A stretch of 15,101 bases of DNA from assembly GCA_900769735.1 (NCBI GenBank), contig CAAGHY010000159.1:1-15101 (forward strand), read 5' to 3'. Shown here piece by piece: positions 1-6,716 of this stretch (its first letter is position 1; each line of letters starts with the position of its first letter). A program made the position numbers and the translations under genes. The notes below the pieces were generated by a model. The model was not told the DNA's origin. It ran no database searches and saw only the letters and a list, made by a program, of their open reading frames with translations. The stretch comes from Rikenellaceae bacterium. GTDB lineage: Bacteria; Bacteroidota; Bacteroidia; Bacteroidales; UBA932.

Positions 1-32
1 CACTCTTTCCCTACACGACGCTCTTCCGATCT
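1..32. other. Illumina TruSeq adapter remnant (not genomic)
   Basis: These 32 bases match the 3' part of the standard Illumina TruSeq universal adapter / read 1 primer. The last 20 read ACACGACGCTCTTCCGATCT, which is the ligation end of that adapter. A coding frame for RecR begins immediately afterwards, so the junction between synthetic and genomic DNA falls at 32/33. The window therefore starts at a contig end where adapter was not trimmed, and nothing biological should be inferred from these bases. Confidence 0.97.
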
Positions 33-183
33 AACCTCATTTTTCTTGTATAAGAAATTGAGTGCTTTGAACATTAAGATAAGCACTATTGCACGTGGTG
101 TTGGTTTTGGTGATGATTTGGAGTATACAGATGAGCTTACTCTTGGAAAGTCTATCCAGAACAGGCACCTTTTTAAACTTTAA
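33..183 (+). CDS. recR: Recombination mediator RecR, C-terminal fragment
   Basis: This is the last 49 codons of an open frame running from codon 34-36 to the TAA at 181-183; the gene start is missing because the contig ends in adapter. RecR acts with RecF and RecO to load RecA onto gapped single-stranded DNA. The translated tail carries STIARGVGFGDDLEY followed by TDELTLGKSI and NR. This matches the end of the RecR Toprim domain and C-terminal helix, where the family has ARG(V/I)..GDELEY.DE.TLG.S. The symporter gene starts 9 nt after the stop, so recR is probably the first visible gene of a recR-symporter-mntP transcript. The fragment is too short to show the zinc finger or helix-hairpin-helix, but the end motif is distinctive. 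Confidence 0.88.
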
Positions 184-192
184 TCAATTGTT

Positions 193-1638
193 ATGAATTC
201 AACTATTCTTTTAATCACTTTTGTCCTGTATACACTTTTGCTTTTTGGAATTGCGTGGTTGACAAGCCGCAATGCAGACAGCAAAACTTATTTTACAGGT
301 AACAAGAGCTCAAACTGGTTCCTTGTAGCATTTGGTATGATTGGTTCTTCAATGAGTGGAGTATCTTTCATGTCTTTGCCTGGTAACGTTATTAACGAGA
401 ACTTCTACTATATGCCAATGGTATTTGGTATGTTCTTCGGTTATCTTATCATTGCATTCCTTTTGTTGCCTTTGTATTTCAAATTGAACCTTACTTCAAT
501 TTATACATACCTTGAGCAGCGTTTTGGAACTCACAGTTACAAGACAGGAGCATCTTTCTTCATCATTTCAAGACTTTTGGGTGCTACAGTAAGGACTTTC
601 CTTGTGATTTTTGTGCTTTACAATTTTGTGCTTCAGCCACTTGGAGTGCCGTTTGTAGTAGCTGCAATTGTTTTTGTAGGTTTGGCTATCCTTTATACAA
701 TGAAGGGTGGTGTAAAGACCATCATCTACACAGATACTATGCAGACTACATTTATGATTCTTGCAATTGTATTCTCTGTAGGTTTTATCTGCAAGCAGCT
801 TGACTGGAGTGTAGTTGATATGCTGAAGAATGTTCACGAGAGCCATTTCTCAGATATGTTCAATACTGATTCAGCTTCTGCAACAAACTGGATCAAGAGA
901 TTCCTCAGCGGTGTGCTTATCCCTATTGCAATGACCGGTTTGGATCAGGCTATGATGCAGAAGAGCTTGAGCTGCAAGAATATTAAAGAGGCACAGAAGA
1001 ACGTTATGACATCTATTCTTATGATGATTCCTATCAACTTGTTGTTTGTAACTCTAGGTGCAGTTTTGGCTATCTTTATGCAGAGCAATCCTGAGCTGAT
1101 CAAGGCTGTTACAACTGCTGCAGGCAAAATTGAGGCTGACAAGATTTTCCCTACAGTTGCCCTTACACTTGGCCCTGTTGTAGGTGTTATCTTCTTTGTA
1201 GGTCTTATATCTGCAGCTTATCCTACTTGTGCAAATGCCCTTACTTCTCTTACAACTTCAACTTGCATTGACTTGGTAGGCATTGAGAAACACGGTTGGG
1301 ATGATAAAAAGAAGCAGAAAGTAAGAATGAATGTTACCTATATTATGGCTGCTTTGTTCGTTGTAATGATCTGTGTATTCAACGTACTTAAGAATGATGC
1401 TGTAATCAATATGGTATACCAGATTGCATCTTATACATACGGACCTCTTCTTGGTTTGTTTATGTTGGGTATACTTACTAAAGTAAACATCAAGGATAAA
1501 GTGGTTCCTTACGTTTGTATTCTTGCACCGGCTATCTGTTTCTTCATTGAGAACTATGTGTTCAGCTTCGGTTTCTCACTGATTGCAGTTTGTGCAGGTA
1601 TTACAATGGGTGGTCTTCTACTTTTCAAAAAGAAATAA
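193..1638 (+). CDS. Sodium:solute symporter (SSS family)
   Basis: This is an inner-membrane secondary transporter of 481 aa that uses the sodium gradient to import a small solute. The substrate cannot be read from sequence. The whole protein is hydrophobic, with roughly 12-13 membrane segments. It carries typical SSS marks: YLEQRFG at residues 106-112, and KGGVKTIIYTDTMQ at about 171-184, matching the family pattern GG..A...TD..Q. SGVSFMSLPG at 55-64 sits in the first unwound helix region that usually shapes the substrate site. The start is ATG, 9 nt after the recR stop, preceded by AATTG rather than a Shine-Dalgarno. mntP follows after 3 nt, so co-transcription is likely. Sugars, sialic acid, amino acids or vitamins are all possible substrates for this family. 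The family call is firm; the ligand is unknown. Confidence 0.9.
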   Translation: MNSTILLITFVLYTLLLFGIAWLTSRNADSKTYFTGNKSSNWFLVAFGMIGSSMSGVSFMSLPGNVINENFYYMPMVFGMFFGYLIIAFLLLPLYFKLNLTSIYTYLEQRFGTHSYKTGASFFIISRLLGATVRTFLVIFVLYNFVLQPLGVPFVVAAIVFVGLAILYTMKGGVKTIIYTDTMQTTFMILAIVFSVGFICKQLDWSVVDMLKNVHESHFSDMFNTDSASATNWIKRFLSGVLIPIAMTGLDQAMMQKSLSCKNIKEAQKNVMTSILMMIPINLLFVTLGAVLAIFMQSNPELIKAVTTAAGKIEADKIFPTVALTLGPVVGVIFFVGLISAAYPTCANALTSLTTSTCIDLVGIEKHGWDDKKKQKVRMNVTYIMAALFVVMICVFNVLKNDAVINMVYQIASYTYGPLLGLFMLGILTKVNIKDKVVPYVCILAPAICFFIENYVFSFGFSLIAVCAGITMGGLLLFKKK

Positions 1639-1641
1639 CAA

Positions 1642-2220
1642 ATGACAAATTTTGAGCTGTTGATTCTTGCCATCACCCTCACTTTTGATACGTTTGCAGT
1701 ATCTGTTGGTGGTGGAATTTCAATGCCCAATCTAAAATACTCAAAGAAGGCTATGATTATGGCCTTCTTTGGTGTTTTTCAAGCGGCATATCTTTTCTTG
1801 GGTTGGTTTGTAGGCGGTAAGTTCGCAAATTTCATTGTTGAGTGGGACCATTGGGTTGCATTTGCCATCCTTACATATTTGGGAGGTAAAATGGCCATTG
1901 GTGCCGTTAAAGGAGGTGATGAGGAAGAGACCAGCAAGAAAGATTTCCTATGTGTGAAAAGGCTCGCTGTTCTTGCTACAGCCACTAGTATAGACGCAAT
2001 TGCGGTAGGTGCTTCCCTTGCAATGCTTGAGATTGATATACCGCATATTCTGAATACCACTTTCTTTACATTTGCAGCTACAGCTGTTGCAGCATTCATA
2101 GGTTTGCAGGGAGGTAGCCGTCTTGGACATAAAGTTGGTAAAAAAGCGGAACTTTGGGGCGGAGTAATACTTATTCTGATAGGTATGAAAATAGTGATAG
2201 AACACGTAATAACCCTTTAA
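1642..2220 (+). CDS. mntP: Manganese efflux pump MntP
   Basis: This is a small inner-membrane protein (192 aa, six predicted membrane helices) that exports Mn2+ in characterised bacteria. The two halves show the inverted-repeat signature of the family: LTFDTFAVSVGGGI with D16 in helix 1, and TSIDAIAVGASLAM with D118 in helix 4. Between them lies a hydrophilic loop rich in acidic and lysine residues (KGGDEEETSKK, about 90-100). Length agrees with the family, which is near 190 aa. It lies 3 nt after the symporter stop and ends 10 nt before a strong terminator, so it is the last gene of the operon. In many bacteria mntP is controlled by a yybP-ykoY manganese riboswitch or MntR; here there is no room for a leader, so control must come from the operon promoter or another route. 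An inverted repeat lies in the coding region at 1742-1771. Confidence 0.92.
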   Translation: MTNFELLILAITLTFDTFAVSVGGGISMPNLKYSKKAMIMAFFGVFQAAYLFLGWFVGGKFANFIVEWDHWVAFAILTYLGGKMAIGAVKGGDEEETSKKDFLCVKRLAVLATATSIDAIAVGASLAMLEIDIPHILNTTFFTFAATAVAAFIGLQGGSRLGHKVGKKAELWGGVILILIGMKIVIEHVITL

Positions 2221-2230
2221 AAATGCATAT

Positions 2231-2265
2231 GGCTACGTTGGAAGTAAACAACGTAGCCTTTTTTT
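2231..2265 (+). terminator. Intrinsic terminator after mntP
   Basis: A perfect 9-bp stem, GGCTACGTT (2231-2239) with AACGTAGCC (2250-2258), encloses a 10-nt loop and is followed directly by seven T (2259-2265). It lies 10 nt after the mntP stop on the coding strand. It should end the recR-symporter-mntP transcript before corA. Confidence 0.9.
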
Positions 2266-2267
2266 AT

Positions 2268-2275
2268 TATATTTG
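2268..2275 (+). promoter_or_regulatory. Candidate -7 box for corA
   Basis: TATATTTG fits the Bacteroidota -7 consensus TAnnTTTG. It sits just after the mntP terminator and 43 nt before the corA ATG, which would give a leader of roughly 35 nt. I find no TTTG at the expected -33 distance, which would fall in the terminator loop, so this rests on one box and position only. Confidence 0.4.
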
Positions 2276-2318
2276 CATATTGTAAACTGGAATATAAAGA
2301 ACTCTCAAAATCTTATTT

Positions 2319-3266
2319 ATGATTGAGATTTTCTACAAATCAAAAGGACAAATTGTAACATCATCTGACATTGCCTATCTTGATGAGCTGGGTTTTGATG
2401 ATGTGCTATGGATTGACCTTTTTGAGCCTACCGGTGAGGAGAAGAGGGCTGTTGAGAGTTTCCTTGAAACAACTCTTCAGAGCCGTGCACAAGCCGAGGA
2501 GATTGAGAGTTCATCACGTTATTCTGAAACAGACACCACAATCTTTGCAAATACCAACTTCCTTATTCCTGGTCCCGACAATTACAATATGGAGGCCGTA
2601 TCATTCATCATTTCTGAGGGAGTTCTGGTTACAATCAGACAGGTGCCGTTGAGAACCTTCACTGATATGCAGAGAAGAATTGCCGTATCATACAAACTTT
2701 ATCCTACAGGTTACCATATTCTGGTGGCAATTTTGGAGAGCAGAATTGACTTGGATGCGGATATGATTGAGTTGATGGCCAAAGAGATTGCGCAGTTCAG
2801 CAAGAGTGTGAGTGCAGGAGAATCTGTAAGTGAAGATTTCCTTTTGGATATCAATCAGTTACAGGAGAATACAATGATGGTAAGGGAGAATATCATTGAT
2901 AAACAGAGAATGATTTCTTCTTTGCTCAAGAGTGACAAATATCCGCGAGATATACATACAAAACTTAATGTGCTTGTAAAGGATATAGCTTCCCTTTTGA
3001 ACCATACCAATTTCAACTTTGAGAGATTGGAGTATCTTCAGAATACTGTATTGGGTCTTATCAACTTGGACCAGAACAAGATTATGAAGGCGCTTACTTT
3101 TGTATCCCTATTGTTTATGCCTCCAACACTGATTTCAGGTATTTTTGGTATGAATATAGGTTTGCCTATTTTTGACAGTAAATGGGACTTCCTTTTTGTA
3201 GTTGGCATTATGCTCATTTCTGTGCTCATTGCCTCAATAGTCTTCAGAAGAAGGAAGATGTTTTAA
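2319..3266 (+). CDS. corA: CorA-family Mg2+/Co2+ transporter
   Basis: This is a divalent cation channel of the inner membrane (315 aa), expected to act as a pentamer that admits Mg2+ and often Co2+. Residues 1 to about 250 form the soluble cytoplasmic domain, ending in the long stalk helix region (about 170-260) rich in charged residues. Two membrane helices follow at the C-terminus. Between them is the signature GMN, residues 277-279, within GIFGMNIGLP, which forms the selectivity entrance. A basic tail (FRRRKMF) ends the protein, as usual for CorA. Length is normal. The gene stands alone between a terminator upstream and a two-way terminator downstream, so it is probably monocistronic. The ATG at 2319 gives a family-typical N-terminus and has no Shine-Dalgarno. 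The family is certain; the preferred ion is not shown by sequence. Confidence 0.93.
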   Translation: MIEIFYKSKGQIVTSSDIAYLDELGFDDVLWIDLFEPTGEEKRAVESFLETTLQSRAQAEEIESSSRYSETDTTIFANTNFLIPGPDNYNMEAVSFIISEGVLVTIRQVPLRTFTDMQRRIAVSYKLYPTGYHILVAILESRIDLDADMIELMAKEIAQFSKSVSAGESVSEDFLLDINQLQENTMMVRENIIDKQRMISSLLKSDKYPRDIHTKLNVLVKDIASLLNHTNFNFERLEYLQNTVLGLINLDQNKIMKALTFVSLLFMPPTLISGIFGMNIGLPIFDSKWDFLFVVGIMLISVLIASIVFRRRKMF

Positions 3267-3267
3267 G

Positions 3268-3287
3268 TACAGCTGATAACAGCTGTA
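3268..3287. repeat. Palindrome directly after corA
   Basis: TACAGCTG (3268-3275) and CAGCTGTA (3280-3287) form a perfect 8-bp inverted repeat with a 4-nt ATAA loop, starting 2 nt after the corA stop. It overlaps a 9-bp direct repeat, TAAGTACAG, at 3264-3272 and 3286-3294. No T-run follows, so it is not a terminator by itself. It may protect the corA mRNA end or be the remnant of a duplication. Confidence 0.55.
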
Positions 3288-3302
3288 AGTACAGATAAGA
3301 TA

Positions 3303-3336
3303 AAGTCCCCGTCAGAATTTTCTCTAGCGGGGACTT
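3303..3336. terminator. Bidirectional terminator between corA and the peptide transporter
   Basis: A perfect 9-bp stem, AAGTCCCCG (3303-3311) with CGGGGACTT (3328-3336), has a 16-nt loop that can form a short extra pairing (AGAA with TTCT). It lies between two convergent stops, corA at 3266 and the transporter at 3368. The flanking T-rich tracts are short and interrupted on both strands, so termination may be less sharp than at 2231-2265. Confidence 0.65.
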
Positions 3337-3367
3337 CTTATTCAGGAATTTGCCTTTGGGCATTTTT

Positions 3368-4648
3368 CTATTTCTTCTTGTTTACAATCTTGTTGTATAC
3401 CAACAAACCAACAATGCTCAGGATTCCAATTCCTGTGAAAATCAGCCATAGAAGCTGTGGTTTGCCCATCTCCTCAATGATTTTTACATATAGGCTAGCT
3501 CCAAGGAAAGATCCAATGGAACTTCCAATCACTCCGTATAGGAAAGAGTATCCCATATAAAGGGCTTTCTTGTCGGGAGGAGCAATGATTCCAATGTATG
3601 AAAGGAATTTTGGGTGGGTTGTCATCTCTCCAAGGGTAAATACCATAAGACCTGTGATGAAGATCCAAGGTGATCCGCTGATGCTCAGGATTGCCATACC
3701 AAGTGTACCGCATCCTATACCCATAATCATTGTAGGAAGTGCCGGCCAGTTCTGTACCAGTTTTGATACAATAAGCTGAAGGCAGATGATTACTCCGGCG
3801 TTGATGACTGTTACGTGCTCAGTGTCAAATTTCCAGTTAGGGTTGTCTACAAAAATGCCAAGGAATGAGTTTACGGCATCGTTGAACGGTGTCATATCCA
3901 CATACTCTTTCAAATACCATAGTACTGTTCCGTACATCTGGAAATAAAGGATCCAGAAGCCTGAGTAAAGGAAGATAAGTACAATGAACTTGTAGTCTTT
4001 AAGTACCTGAAGGATACCTACCAAAAGCTCTTTGATGCTTTTGCCCTGTTTTGGCGCGTTAAGGTTTGCTGCAGGCTCCCTGTAAAGGAATGTGTTGATA
4101 AGCATAAGGATACAGCCAACTGCCGCTGCCATATAGAAAATGTTGTGGTAGCCTCTTGCCTTAAGCATAGGTACCAGAATAAGCGGTACAAGGAATGCAC
4201 CCAAGTTGATTGACCAGTAGAAGATACCAAAACCAAGTGTTGAGTTCTCTTCTGTGGTTGATTTTGCAATTGTTCCCGATATCACCGGCTTGAAGAAGCC
4301 TGCACCAACTGCCATAAGCAGCAATGACGCGAATACAGGAATGTACGATTCTGTGATTGATGTAAGTGCATAACCTCCTGTGATGCAGGTGAATGCAAAG
4401 AATAGAATTCTTCTGTAGCCGTAACGGTCCGCAATACCTCCTGCAATGATTGGAAGGAAGTAAAGCAATGGCTGAATTGTTCCCATAATTGTTCCGGCCT
4501 GTGCCTTGGTGAATCCAAGTCCACCCTCTTCTCCTGTAAGAACCAGGTATACGGAAAGTACAGAAAGCACTCCGTAGTAGGCTCCTCTTTCAAAGAACTC
4601 CATAATGATAGCTACCCAGAAGTTCCTCTCAAATCCTTTTTTACTCAT
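3368..4648 (-). CDS. POT/PTR2-family proton-coupled peptide transporter (MFS)
   Basis: This inner-membrane major facilitator protein (426 aa, about 12 helices) is expected to import di- or tripeptides with protons. Helix 1 carries EFFERGAYYG with E17, E20, R21, Y24 and Y25, matching the POT proton-coupling motif ExxER.xYYG; the usual Phe after Arg is Gly here. GGIADRYGYRR follows helix 2 and fits the MFS loop motif. FGIFYWSINLGAFLVPL matches the PTR2 signature FY..IN.G. At 426 aa it is shorter than many POT members (about 450-600 aa), so it lacks extra helices or long loops. It is encoded alone on the minus strand, converging with corA and diverging from rpsA across 214 bp. The start is the ATG at 4648. 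Nucleoside- or nitrate-type substrates occur in related transporters, so peptide specificity is inferred from the ExxER motif. Confidence 0.85.
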   Translation of the reverse strand: MSKKGFERNFWVAIIMEFFERGAYYGVLSVLSVYLVLTGEEGGLGFTKAQAGTIMGTIQPLLYFLPIIAGGIADRYGYRRILFFAFTCITGGYALTSITESYIPVFASLLLMAVGAGFFKPVISGTIAKSTTEENSTLGFGIFYWSINLGAFLVPLILVPMLKARGYHNIFYMAAAVGCILMLINTFLYREPAANLNAPKQGKSIKELLVGILQVLKDYKFIVLIFLYSGFWILYFQMYGTVLWYLKEYVDMTPFNDAVNSFLGIFVDNPNWKFDTEHVTVINAGVIICLQLIVSKLVQNWPALPTMIMGIGCGTLGMAILSISGSPWIFITGLMVFTLGEMTTHPKFLSYIGIIAPPDKKALYMGYSFLYGVIGSSIGSFLGASLYVKIIEEMGKPQLLWLIFTGIGILSIVGLLVYNKIVNKKK

Positions 4649-4737
4649 ATTATATTGTTTAGTTGTTTGTTTTTCAGTTTTTTGCCATTCAAACTTCCTA
4701 ATCCGGTGCCGGTTTAACGGAAGGTTGGGACCGTCCG

Positions 4738-4745
4738 CAAAAATA
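4738..4745 (-). promoter_or_regulatory. Candidate -7 box for the peptide transporter
   Basis: Read on the minus strand, the bases are TATTTTTG, which fits TAnnTTTG. The box is about 90 nt upstream of the transporter start, predicting a leader near 80 nt. No TTTG lies at the usual -33 distance, so support is weak. It lies about 20 nt from the -33 element of the divergent rpsA promoter. Confidence 0.35.
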
Positions 4746-4767
4746 GTAAAAATTATTGCTATAAAAA

Positions 4768-4799
4768 TTTGGTTATCTGCTGAATAATCATTACTTTCG
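4768..4799 (+). promoter_or_regulatory. rpsA promoter (-33 TTTG, -7 TACTTTCG)
   Basis: TTTG at 4768-4771 and TACTTTCG at 4792-4799 are separated by 20 nt, within the 17-23 nt spacing of Bacteroidota primary-sigma promoters. One base differs from the -7 consensus TAnnTTTG. Transcription would begin near 4805, giving a leader of about 57 nt before the rpsA ATG. The fit of both boxes, the spacing and the position ahead of a highly expressed gene make this a good call. Confidence 0.7.
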
Positions 4800-4803
4800 C
4801 GCG

Positions 4804-4862
4804 CTCAAATTTTTTTGAGACTATAAATAATGTTTAACCCACTAGTAAGTTAATTAATTAAA
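4804..4862 (+). promoter_or_regulatory. rpsA leader: A/T-rich, weak hairpin and possible 7-codon ORF
   Basis: The presumed untranslated leader has a weak 6-bp hairpin, CTCAAA (4804-4809) with TTTGAG (4814-4819), loop TTTT. After it an ATG at 4830 opens a 7-codon frame (MFNPLVS) that stops at 4851-4853, in the same frame as rpsA and 9 nt before its start. A 12-bp palindrome, TTAATTAATTAA (4850-4861), abuts the rpsA ATG. No Shine-Dalgarno is present; A/T-rich unstructured leaders are usual for ribosomal protein genes in this phylum. Confidence 0.4.
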
Positions 4863-6713
4863 ATGAGTAACGAAACTAAAGTTGCTATGGAGGTTGAGGC
4901 TCCAGTAGCATTTGAGACAAAAAAACGCAAAAGCAACGCATCTGTTGCTGTTGACAAATTCGATTGGGATGCATTCGAGCAGGATACTGACTACGGTGTA
5001 TCTAAAGAGGAGGTAGAGGCTAAATATTCTGAGACCCTTTCTTCAGTTATTGAGAACGAGGTTGTAGAGGGTACTGTTGTAGCTGTTACCAAAAGAGAGG
5101 TTCTTGTTAACATTGGTTACAAGAGCGAGGGTGTCATTGCTGTTTCAGAGTTCAGATACAATCCTGAGCTTGCAGTTGGTGACAAAGTAGAGGTATATGT
5201 AGAGAACGCTGAGGACAAAAAAGGTCAGTTGGTTCTTTCACACAAAAAAGCTCGTTCACTTAGATCTTGGGATAGAGTTAACGAGGCATTTGACAAAGAC
5301 GAGATTGTTAAGGGTTACATCAAATGTCGTACTAAAGGCGGTATGATTGTTGACGTATTTGGAATTGAGGCATTCTTGCCAGGTTCACAGATTGACGTTA
5401 AACCTATCCGTGACTACGATGTATTCGTTAACAAAACTATGGAGTTCAAGATTGTTAAAATCAATCACGAGTTCAGAAACGTTGTTGTTTCACACAAAGC
5501 ACTTATCGAGGCAGAGCTTGAGGCTCAGAAAGCTGATATCATCGGCAAATTGGAGAAAGGCCAGGTTCTTGAGGGAACAGTTAAAAACATCACTTCATAC
5601 GGTGTATTCATTGACCTTGGTGGCGTAGACGGTCTAATCCACATCACTGACCTTTCTTGGGGCAGAATCAACCACCCAGAGGAGGTTGTTGCTCTTGACC
5701 AGAAGATCAACGTTGTTATCCTTGACTTTGATGATACTAAGAAACGTATTGCTCTTGGTCTTAAACAGCTTAGCGCTCACCCTTGGGATGCTCTTGATGC
5801 AAACCTTAAAGTTGGTGACACTGTTAAAGGTAAAGTTGTTGTTCTTGCTGACTACGGTGCATTCATTGAGATCCAGCCAGGCGTTGAGGGTCTTATCCAC
5901 GTATCAGAGATGTCTTGGTCTTCACACCTAAGAAGCGCTCAGGACTTCTTGAAAGTAGGTGACGAGGTTGAGGCTTCAATCCTTACTCTAGACAGAGAGG
6001 AGAGAAAAATGTCTCTAGGTATCAAACAGCTTAAAGCTGATCCTTGGGCTAACATCGCTGAGAAATACCCTGTAGGTTCAAAACACAGCGCAGTTGTAAG
6101 AAACTTCACTAACTTTGGCGTATTCGTAGAGTTGGAGGAGGGTGTTGACGGTCTAGTACACATCAGCGACCTTTCTTGGACTAAGAAAGTTAAACATCCA
6201 TCTGAGTTCACTGCAATTGGTGAGAAACTTGAGGTAGTTGTTCTTGAGATTGATGCTGAGAACAGAAGACTAAGCCTAGGTCACAAACAGCTAGAGGAGA
6301 ATCCTTGGGATGTATTTGAGACTGTATTCACAGTTGGTTCAGTTCACGAGGGTACTGTAGTTACATTCAACGAGAAAGGTGCAACTGTAGCTCTTTCATA
6401 CGGCATTGAGGGATTCGCTCCTGCAAAAGCTCTTGTAAAAGAGGACGGTACAACTGCTAAAGCTGAGGAGAAACTAGAGTTCAAAGTAGTTGAGTTCAAC
6501 AAAGGCAACAAAAAGATCATTCTTTCTCACTCTAGAATTGCTGAGGATGCAAAGAAAGAGGTAGAGGTTAAAGAGAACAAAGAGAAAGCAGCTGAGGCTG
6601 AGTCAACTCAGAAAGCTGTGAAAAAGATCAAAGCTAACATTGAGAAAACTACTCTTGGTGACATTGACGCTCTTGCAGCTCTAAAAAGCGAAATGGAGAA
6701 ATCTTCAAAATAA
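4863..6713 (+). CDS. rpsA: 30S ribosomal protein S1
   Basis: S1 binds mRNA on the small ribosomal subunit and helps initiate translation. This 616-aa protein has an acidic/basic N-terminal tail (1-65) and six S1 OB-fold repeats at about 66-130, 146-212, 233-302, 318-388, 404-474 and 490-558. A Lys/Glu-rich tail of about 55 residues ends the protein. Repeats 3, 4 and 5 carry the classic core YG.F(I/V)... followed by G(V/L)IH(I/V)S(D/E)(L/M)SW, the RNA-binding part. Repeats 1 and 2 are divergent, as in other S1 proteins where they dock on the ribosome. Codon use is strongly biased: apart from two GAA codons, near the start and near the end, all of the more than 60 Glu codons are GAG, consistent with very high expression. 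It heads a likely operon with rnz (3-nt gap) and the S41 protease. The start ATG is fixed by the A/T-rich leader and promoter. Confidence 0.97.
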   Translation: MSNETKVAMEVEAPVAFETKKRKSNASVAVDKFDWDAFEQDTDYGVSKEEVEAKYSETLSSVIENEVVEGTVVAVTKREVLVNIGYKSEGVIAVSEFRYNPELAVGDKVEVYVENAEDKKGQLVLSHKKARSLRSWDRVNEAFDKDEIVKGYIKCRTKGGMIVDVFGIEAFLPGSQIDVKPIRDYDVFVNKTMEFKIVKINHEFRNVVVSHKALIEAELEAQKADIIGKLEKGQVLEGTVKNITSYGVFIDLGGVDGLIHITDLSWGRINHPEEVVALDQKINVVILDFDDTKKRIALGLKQLSAHPWDALDANLKVGDTVKGKVVVLADYGAFIEIQPGVEGLIHVSEMSWSSHLRSAQDFLKVGDEVEASILTLDREERKMSLGIKQLKADPWANIAEKYPVGSKHSAVVRNFTNFGVFVELEEGVDGLVHISDLSWTKKVKHPSEFTAIGEKLEVVVLEIDAENRRLSLGHKQLEENPWDVFETVFTVGSVHEGTVVTFNEKGATVALSYGIEGFAPAKALVKEDGTTAKAEEKLEFKVVEFNKGNKKIILSHSRIAEDAKKEVEVKENKEKAAEAESTQKAVKKIKANIEKTTLGDIDALAALKSEMEKSSK

Positions 6714-6716
6714 TTG

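Noticed and set aside
1600..1642. Manganese riboswitch (yybP-ykoY) ahead of mntP
   Set aside because: Only 3 nt separate the symporter stop from mntP, and nothing in the preceding coding end resembles the riboswitch core.
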